Shown here: in pieces, positions 14,881-19,632 of the stretch
Position numbering within the stretch: position 1 is the stretch's first letter
How the letters are laid out: each line of letters begins with the position of its first letter
Source of the DNA: JAWXCH01 sp034440595
GTDB lineage: Bacteria; Planctomycetota; Planctomycetia; Pirellulales; JALHPA01
Reading direction: 5' to 3'
Length of the DNA: 19,632 nucleotides
Assembly (NCBI GenBank): GCA_034440595.1
Contig: JAWXCH010000151.1
Span: 1 to 19,632, forward strand
The notes under the pieces: model-generated
Databases searched by the model: none
Told to the model about the DNA's origin: nothing
Seen by the model: only the letters and a program-made list of their open reading frames with translations
Program-made: the position numbers and the translations under genes

Positions 14881-15592
14881 TCTGTCCGAACCCGGATTTG
14901 GCCACTGAATGAAGGGCCAATCGGGTATTGAGTGTGCTGAAATCTAAGAGGCGATCCGCGGAAGAGACAGCCCTCTCGAATCGCCGATTGTACATTGCAA
15001 TCTCAGACAGTGCTATTCGGCGAAGTTCCGCAGGATTTGGCACCTTGTGGCGTCAGATTCGACGCGGCACTCTCACTTTATGCCTATAAGTTGTCACCAA
15101 TTTGAGATTAATTCAAGAACATGCCAGTCGAGTCCGGACTGAGTTCCCAACAGGCCGGGTAATTGCTGGGTGGATCCCCGAGAACCGACAAAGAACGCCG
15201 GAATAGGGGGGACAAAAGGGGGCAAACCAATAGTGTTAGGCGAGGGACAGCCCCTCAAAAAAATCTTAGGTGAAGTGTATCGCACCTCTGTCCGGTCGAG
15301 TCCCTTCCGTCGACTCTATTGCAACGATGCCAATTGTGACCGGACCCAGCAAATTGCTACAATTGGGTGCGAATTGCTGATCGAGCGCTTCGATGCTGCG
15401 GGAAGAGCGGAATGTTGTTTTATCTCCGCGCGCGCGCGAACAGCACATTATACCGCGTTTCGATATGTCGGTCCAAAACTGCTGTGAAGCTGGGCAAACC
15501 TGCACAGTTAGTTGTGTCGGTTCGGACCAGTCGCTACCGCCTTGCACTTAGTCCCAATTCCAGTTCATTGATCCCTTCGACAGGACGCATTC
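14881..15592. other. Divergent intergenic region between the two gene blocks
   Basis: About 700 bp separate the minus-strand defence operon from the plus-strand block and should hold the promoters of both, but I see no pair of good -35/-10 boxes. Features present are G-runs at 15206-15222 (GGGGGG-ACAAAA-GGGGG), a small GAGGG/CCCCTC hairpin near 15243-15258 followed by seven A, and an alternating (CG)6 run at 15427-15438. Short frames on both strands lack ribosome binding sites and family resemblance. Confidence 0.45.
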
Positions 15593-16012
15593 GTGGCCCC
15601 TTCGACTCCAAACGAATACTCTCGGAACATGCTTGTTCAGGCGACGACAAGTGCGGTCCGCAAATTGATGCGCGGACGGCTCAAGTGGATTGCGTGCAAG
15701 AAACAGTCGCACGACCAAATGATCGCGATTTACGACAAGATGGTCAACGACCCTACTTTTAAGTTCCCGCGAGATGAGAATGGCGAATTGATCCAGGAAC
15801 CAGATGGAATTGACTGGCCGGAGAGCTGCTCGTTCTGGCAGAGTGATGCCGTGGTCTTAGTCGACCGATTGAAGGAATTGGACTTTCCGCAAGAGGCAGC
15901 AGCTTTGCGACATGCCATTGAAGACTTCCCGATTAGCCAACTGGAAAGCATGGAGGAGTTACTGGCGGAAGCAGAGCGAATCGAGGCGCTGCTGCCCATT
16001 TTGCGTGATTGA
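15593..16012 (+). CDS. Hypothetical protein, 139 residues
   Basis: I do not recognise this protein. It starts with GTG, supported by CAGGA about 8 nt upstream; an alternative ATG lies 12 codons in. It is predicted soluble and acidic, with a basic N-terminal part (about 13-40, Arg/Lys-rich), a region with the pattern KFPRDENGELIQEPDGIDWP (about 57-76) and a C-terminal pair of helices rich in Leu, Glu and Ala (about 90-137). There is no signal peptide or membrane segment. It is the first gene of the plus-strand block, divergent from the defence operon, and ends 99 bp before the next large gene. It may be mobile-element cargo or a regulatory partner. Confidence 0.65.
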   Translation: MAPSTPNEYSRNMLVQATTSAVRKLMRGRLKWIACKKQSHDQMIAIYDKMVNDPTFKFPRDENGELIQEPDGIDWPESCSFWQSDAVVLVDRLKELDFPQEAAALRHAIEDFPISQLESMEELLAEAERIEALLPILRD

Positions 16013-16115
16013 AAGCGTTCCGCGGGCCAATGCCACAACGCTCGCTTGGATTTCGACGTTCTTGATAGCTCATGCTTGGTTCTGGATTGATCGAGGCAAA
16101 GTGGGGAGATCGTGA
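16005..16115 (+). CDS. Possible 36-residue single-pass membrane peptide
   Basis: A very short frame bridges the gap between its neighbours. Its GTG start overlaps the stop of the 139-residue gene by eight bases, and its TGA overlaps the GTG of the next gene. The middle (TTLAWISTFLIAHAWFWI) is hydrophobic enough for one membrane helix, followed by a basic end (D-R-G-K-V-G-R-S). No ribosome binding site precedes it, so it may be chance. Confidence 0.2.
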   Translation: MIESVPRANATTLAWISTFLIAHAWFWIDRGKVGRS

Positions 16116-17293
16116 AACAAGCCAATTCATCAACGCCGAAGCTCAGTCGCTTGCGGGAGTTTCCCAATACTCCGGGCGGGCATGTTGGCTTTCTCGAATC
16201 AACTCGTGATCTAGTCTATAAAGCGACCGCAATGAAGCTGGGGCAAGTAGCGCTCAGGATTCCAGATGATGTTGTCAAGGAAGCGGTCACTACAATTCCG
16301 TGGAAGGAGGCCTATGCACGAGCCTCGTGTTTGGCCGACCTGCCCGAGAAAGTACGAAATAGAGTAACGGATGTACTCGCTTGGGATCTCACCGTTGGGA
16401 CTGTCGATCAAATCAGCGAACTGCTTCGGCCAGCAGTTTTCGACTTGCGGGATGCCTACCAGCGGCACTTGCAACCAGAACGGAAAGACAATTTTCACAT
16501 CGTCCGAACGGCCGGAGACTACATCCACGCCGTGAAGAACGGAAAGGTACCGGTGGCTCGCGATCCGAAGGCTCCCGCCTTAAACGCTTCCGCGGCAAGT
16601 ATGGCTGCCCCCGGTGTGGAGGAATCAATTGCCCTGGCTGCGATCGACCAAATGCACGCATTGTTGCTTGTACTTGGTGGTGACCGAGAACAGACAATCG
16701 AAGTTTTAGCGGCCCGCGTCCAGCTTCACAGTGACATGGCCTACAACGAAGTATGCCGAATGCCACTAGCAGGGTTTGCAAGCAGAGCACTGGAATTGTC
16801 TCCCGGCATCGGTGCTAACGCCCGTCAGCCGCAAAACGGTTCGTCGGATCAAACCGTTTCGAGTGAAGAAATGCCGCTGCCTGAGGTTGGTAGGCAACAG
16901 CAAGCCGATCAGCCGAACGAAAACGTCCTGCCATCGATCGAAGGCAATCACGTCCAAGTCGCCGAGCAACCCAAGTCGCCTTCACCGCATGACCAGTCAA
17001 CACTTATTTCGACTGACCTGAATGAAGCGCCTGTTGCCCCAACAGGTTTCCTGGGCGCGACCGCCTTGAGCCAATCGCTCAAGATTCACCCAACACGTTG
17101 TAAGGCCTTCAAACGCAAGCTTGGAAGAATGCGAGAGGCCAAGAAATTGCTGGACGATGATTGGTGGGAGCCTTCCGAACGCAAGCACAGAGCGCCAGCA
17201 TACTTTTACAATTCAGCTTCGCGGCATATCCAGCACTTAGCAGAAAAGTATGTCGGCCCCCCAGGCCTCGAGACGCTTCCCACGGATGAATGA
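16112..17293 (+). CDS. Hypothetical protein with winged-helix-like C-terminal domain
   Basis: I do not recognise this 393-residue protein as a named family. It starts with GTG at 16112, with GGGGAG 5 nt upstream. Residues 1-150 look like a folded helical domain, with a PWKEAYARASCLADLP motif near 63-78. Residues 150-230 are Ala/Leu-rich and helical, and 231-312 form a Gln/Pro/Ser-rich linker. The C-terminal part (about 313-381) has L-S-Q-S-L-K-I-H-P-T-R, then a basic helix, a W-W-E-P turn and a strand ending in AYFYNSASRHI. That layout resembles a winged-helix DNA-binding fold, an inference only. It lies upstream of the excisionase-like gene and could regulate the element or be cargo. Confidence 0.78.
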   Translation: MKQANSSTPKLSRLREFPNTPGGHVGFLESTRDLVYKATAMKLGQVALRIPDDVVKEAVTTIPWKEAYARASCLADLPEKVRNRVTDVLAWDLTVGTVDQISELLRPAVFDLRDAYQRHLQPERKDNFHIVRTAGDYIHAVKNGKVPVARDPKAPALNASAASMAAPGVEESIALAAIDQMHALLLVLGGDREQTIEVLAARVQLHSDMAYNEVCRMPLAGFASRALELSPGIGANARQPQNGSSDQTVSSEEMPLPEVGRQQQADQPNENVLPSIEGNHVQVAEQPKSPSPHDQSTLISTDLNEAPVAPTGFLGATALSQSLKIHPTRCKAFKRKLGRMREAKKLLDDDWWEPSERKHRAPAYFYNSASRHIQHLAEKYVGPPGLETLPTDE

Positions 17294-17335
17294 GCGGGGG
17301 ATCCACGAAAAAATATGCGGAGCAGTGCCTTCTCG

Positions 17336-17371
17336 TTGTGCGACAAATGTCGCACAAGTGTCGTTTGACAC
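17336..17371. promoter_or_regulatory. Two abutting palindromes, candidate operator
   Basis: A perfect inverted repeat with 10-bp arms (TTGTGCGACA and TGTCGCACAA, 2-nt spacer) spans 17336-17357. It is directly followed by GTGTC-GTTT-GACAC at 17358-17371. Both share the TGTCG half-site pattern, and the second contains a perfect TTGACA hexamer. Placed about 100 bp before the excisionase-like gene, this fits a dimeric repressor site that blocks the -35 region. Confidence 0.6.
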
Positions 17372-17393
17372 CAAGCGAATCAGGATCTTTGAA
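17365..17393 (+). promoter_or_regulatory. Candidate promoter of the excisionase-primase operon
   Basis: A consensus -35 box TTGACA lies at 17365-17370. A poor -10 candidate TTTGAA lies 17 nt later (17388-17393). The -35 box sits inside the second palindrome. The weak -10 might indicate an activator or another sigma factor. A strong ribosome binding site, GAGGAGGAG, follows at about 17456-17464. Confidence 0.35.
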
Positions 17394-17469
17394 ACACTCC
17401 TATTAGGCGAACGCTGCTCCAGTGGTACTGAAACCCACGGCGCGGTCGCGATACTGAGGAGGAGTTTCT

Positions 17470-17694
17470 ATGAAGGCAAATGTCCCCCAGCCGGCGCTGG
17501 CCCTGCGGCCACGTGAGGCAGCAAAAGCCCTTAACATCTCTGAACGCCATCTGTGGCAGTTGGCCCACGATGGTCAAATCCCGTGCGTCAGACTCGGGAA
17601 CGGTAAACGGCGATCGGTACTGTACCCCGTCGCCGACCTGCAAGCCTGGCTAACCCAGCAGTCTAAAGGCGCGGAAGGGGGTGCCTCGCTATGA
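17470..17694 (+). CDS. Excisionase-family helix-turn-helix protein
   Basis: This 74-residue protein has the excisionase-type (MerR-like, HTH_17) domain. LRPREAAKALNISERHLWQL (about 12-31) forms the helix-turn-helix, followed by a wing with G-Q-I-P-C-V-R-L-G-N-G-K-R-R and a strand ending Y-P-V-A-D-L-Q-A-W-L. Such proteins bind element DNA to direct excision by the integrase, or regulate the element's operon. The start is supported by GAGGAGGAG about 6 nt upstream. Its TGA overlaps the ATG of the primase-like gene (ATGA), so the two are translationally coupled. The palindromic operator candidate upstream may be its own binding site or that of a repressor. Confidence 0.86.
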   Translation: MKANVPQPALALRPREAAKALNISERHLWQLAHDGQIPCVRLGNGKRRSVLYPVADLQAWLTQQSKGAEGGASL

Positions 17695-19632
17695 CCCCTG
17701 TCGAACTAGTCGTATCGAAACTCCCCGATGCCAAGCGTAGGGGAAAGGAGTTTATCGCTCGATGTCCGGCCCATGAAGACGGAAGTCCTAGCCTGAATGT
17801 CAGCGAAGGATCAGACGGACGGGCGCTGCTCATATGTCGCGCGGGTTGTTCAGCAGAAGCGATCTGCAAGAAGCTTGACCTAAAACTAGCGGACCTATTT
17901 GCGAAAAAGCCGGATTCGTTTCCGTCAGCGATGTCAACTGTCAACGGAACCTCGAAATCCCCGCGAAAAGCGGGGGTTTCGTTGACAGATGTTTCGGCCT
18001 CCGCTGCTAAATCGTTTGCTAAGGTTGAAGAGGCGATCGGGGAACTGGAGCGGAAGCTCGGACCTCGAACGGCGGACTGGACCTACCATGATGCGGATGG
18101 GAAACCGATCGGCGTCGTCTGTCGGTGGGACAAGGTCGATGGGAAGAAGTACTTTCAGCCAGTCAGCCTGTATGGTGGAGCTTGGTTTATTAAGGGATTG
18201 CCAGCGCCGCGTCCACTCTATCGCCTGCCGGAACTGAAAGGAGCCAAGCGAGTTTACATCTGCGAAGGAGAAAAGGCGGCAGAAGCGGCTCGAGCCATCG
18301 GACTGGTGGCTACCACGTCGGTACATGGAGCCAAGAGCGCAAAGGAGACCGACTGGTCGCCATTAGCAGGATTGGACGTGGCGTTCTTTCCGGACAATGA
18401 TTCTTCCGGCTGGGAATTTGCTGAGGAGGTCGCGGAGATTCTCGGCAAAATGGATCCTGCCACCACGATTCGGATTGTCGAATTGCCCGGCTTGCCGGAG
18501 AAGGGGGATATTGTTGAGTGGATCGCGGCGCAAGGCACGTCTGATCCGGTAGAACTGCTGCGCAGAATTGAGCAACTTGTCGCTCAAACCGATCCGCTCC
18601 CTGCAAAGGTAACTGAGTCGACTTACTTTACTCCGTTTCCGACACACATCCTGCCGGAGCCACTGAGTACTTTCGTCTCGGCGGGCGCTAAAGCGATCGG
18701 CTGTGATCCGACCTATATCGCCTTGCCTCTCCTGGTAGTACTGGCTGCGGCCATCGGAAATACCAGAAGGCTTCGACTGAAGAATAGTTGGACAGTTCCA
18801 TCTATCCTGTGGGCCACAATTGTGGGGGAAAGCGGATCGTCCAAGAGTCCCGCTTTCGGCTTGGTGATGCGTCCGATCAAAGCTCGTCAGGAAACGGCTT
18901 TCAGAGAGCATGCTGCGGCGATGCAAGCGTATGAGGCTGACCTGGTCCTGTACGAGATGGACAAGGCTGCCTGGGTTCGTGGCAAGGTCGTTGGTGAACC
19001 ACCTACCCCGCCGATCGCGCCGGTGGCCACGCGATTCTACGTCGGCGATACGACAATCGAAGCGATTGCTCCCCTGTTGCTGGAGAACCCTCGTGGATTG
19101 CTATTGGCACGCGACGAGCTTGCCGGATGGCTGGGATCGTTTGATCGCTACTCCAGCGGCAAAGGAGGAGACGCATCTACCTGGCTCAGCATGCAGCTAG
19201 GCGAGGGGATTACCGTCGATCGCAAATCAGGCAAACCCCGGACCATCTACGTTCCGCAAGCTTGCGTCTCCATCTGCGGAGGGATTCAGCCCGGAATTCT
19301 CCATCGAGCGCTGGGAACGGAACATCGTGAATCTGGCTTGGCTGCGCGGCTGCTCCTGTGCTGTCCTCCTCGCATGCCGAAGCAGTGGACAGAGTCGGAC
19401 GTTGATCCAGAGCTAGAAGTCGAATTCGGTCGGCTGCTTGATCGCCTCTATCAGCTTCAACCAAGGATTGACGAGCAGGGCAATCCCCAGGCCGAGATTG
19501 TTACCCTGACCCCTGCGGCCAAACAGGCATGGACCGCATACTACGATTTGCACGCTCGAGAGTTGGCGGACTTGGTGGGCGACCTGGCGGCGGCTTGGAG
19601 CAAGCTGGAGGAGTATGCAGCACGCCTAGCAC
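17691..19632 (+). CDS. Primase-like protein: zinc finger, TOPRIM and DUF3987 (runs off the window)
   Basis: The first 647 residues of a mobile-element replication protein are visible. A CHC2-like zinc finger is formed by C25-P-A-H28 and C49-x3-C53, as in DnaG-type primases. A TOPRIM domain follows, with CEGE (191-194) and DND (235-237) as metal ligands. A DUF3987 region begins at about 305, with a P-loop-like GESGSSKSPA (379-388) and RDELAGW (474-480). In the family such proteins combine priming with a helicase-like ATPase to start replication of phages, plasmids and integrative elements. The linker between zinc finger and TOPRIM (about 75-115) is low-complexity and encodes a strong DNA hairpin. 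The gene overlaps the excisionase-like gene by four bases and continues past the right edge. Confidence 0.92.
   Translation, partial: MTPVELVVSKLPDAKRRGKEFIARCPAHEDGSPSLNVSEGSDGRALLICRAGCSAEAICKKLDLKLADLFAKKPDSFPSAMSTVNGTSKSPRKAGVSLTDVSASAAKSFAKVEEAIGELERKLGPRTADWTYHDADGKPIGVVCRWDKVDGKKYFQPVSLYGGAWFIKGLPAPRPLYRLPELKGAKRVYICEGEKAAEAARAIGLVATTSVHGAKSAKETDWSPLAGLDVAFFPDNDSSGWEFAEEVAEILGKMDPATTIRIVELPGLPEKGDIVEWIAAQGTSDPVELLRRIEQLVAQTDPLPAKVTESTYFTPFPTHILPEPLSTFVSAGAKAIGCDPTYIALPLLVVLAAAIGNTRRLRLKNSWTVPSILWATIVGESGSSKSPAFGLVMRPIKARQETAFREHAAAMQAYEADLVLYEMDKAAWVRGKVVGEPPTPPIAPVATRFYVGDTTIEAIAPLLLENPRGLLLARDELAGWLGSFDRYSSGKGGDASTWLSMQLGEGITVDRKSGKPRTIYVPQACVSICGGIQPGILHRALGTEHRESGLAARLLLCCPPRMPKQWTESDVDPELEVEFGRLLDRLYQLQPRIDEQGNPQAEIVTLTPAAKQAWTAYYDLHARELADLVGDLAAAWSKLEEYAARLA
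17938..17988. repeat. Nested inverted repeat inside the primase linker
   Basis: Outer 9-bp perfect arms CTGTCAACG (17938-17946) and CGTTGACAG (17980-17988) enclose inner arms GAAATCCCCGC and GCGGGGGTTTC (one G-T pair) around GAAAA. The element lies wholly within the coding region, between the zinc-finger and TOPRIM domains, and keeps the frame open. A direct GTCAAC copy lies next to it at 17933. Confidence 0.7.

Noticed and set aside
14741..15043. A 100-residue minus-strand frame at the head of the operon
   Set aside because: Its third-position G+C is low (about 42% by hand), it lacks a ribosome binding site, and it overlaps the better 58-residue frame.
15243..15265. Hairpin near a homopolymer as a terminator
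   Set aside because: On the plus strand the stem is followed by A rather than T; on the minus strand the T-run precedes the stem.
15427..15438. Alternating (CG)6 run as a Z-DNA or regulatory element
   Set aside because: Twelve bases are easily reached by chance in GC-rich DNA and no other signal supports a role.

Overview
The window looks like part of a planctomycete chromosome (Pirellulales-like, moderate confidence): mid-GC DNA carrying a mobile-element replication module and, at its centre, a long single-strand defence operon. The assignment rests on the excisionase-like gene joined by an ATGA overlap to a TOPRIM/DUF3987 primase-like gene, an integrase-tail-like fragment of a type I associate with planctomycete islands, and hairpin-rich intergenic DNA. 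No rRNA, complete tRNA or CRISPR array is visible.

Layout. Positions 1-1126 hold the end of an upstream gene, two oppositely oriented copies of a hairpin-rich non-coding element (about 361-600), and a small GYD-domain gene on the minus strand. At 1151-1357 there is a tRNA-3'-end-like sequence overlapped by what looks like the C-terminal tail of a tyrosine integrase; this is my candidate for one end of an integrated island. Positions 1358-2356 are gene-poor and contain an unusual cluster of perfect palindromes.

From 14880 down to 2357 runs the main system, all on the minus strand. In transcription order it is: a possible 58-residue small protein, a SNF2/RapA-like helicase-ATPase, a possible small gene exactly filling a 374-bp gap, an Abi_2 (AbiD/AbiF-type, HEPN R-x4-H) protein, a type III-like beta-class DNA methyltransferase (Mod), a type III-like helicase-nuclease (Res), and a large RecD-like helicase with a Cys-rich N-terminal domain and a PD-(D/E)xK-like C-terminal nuclease. 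Mod and Res overlap by four bases. The whole reads as a type III restriction-modification core expanded with two further motor proteins and an abortive-infection protein. I see no DISARM (DrmA/B/C) or BREX (PglZ/BrxC) hallmark genes, so this may be an under-described composite anti-phage system.

From 15593 to the right edge the genes run on the plus strand: two unrecognised proteins, then a promoter region with abutting palindromes, an excisionase-like helix-turn-helix gene and the primase-like gene, which runs off the window. These look like the regulation and replication module of the mobile element that carries the defence operon. The intact integrase would be expected beyond the right edge.
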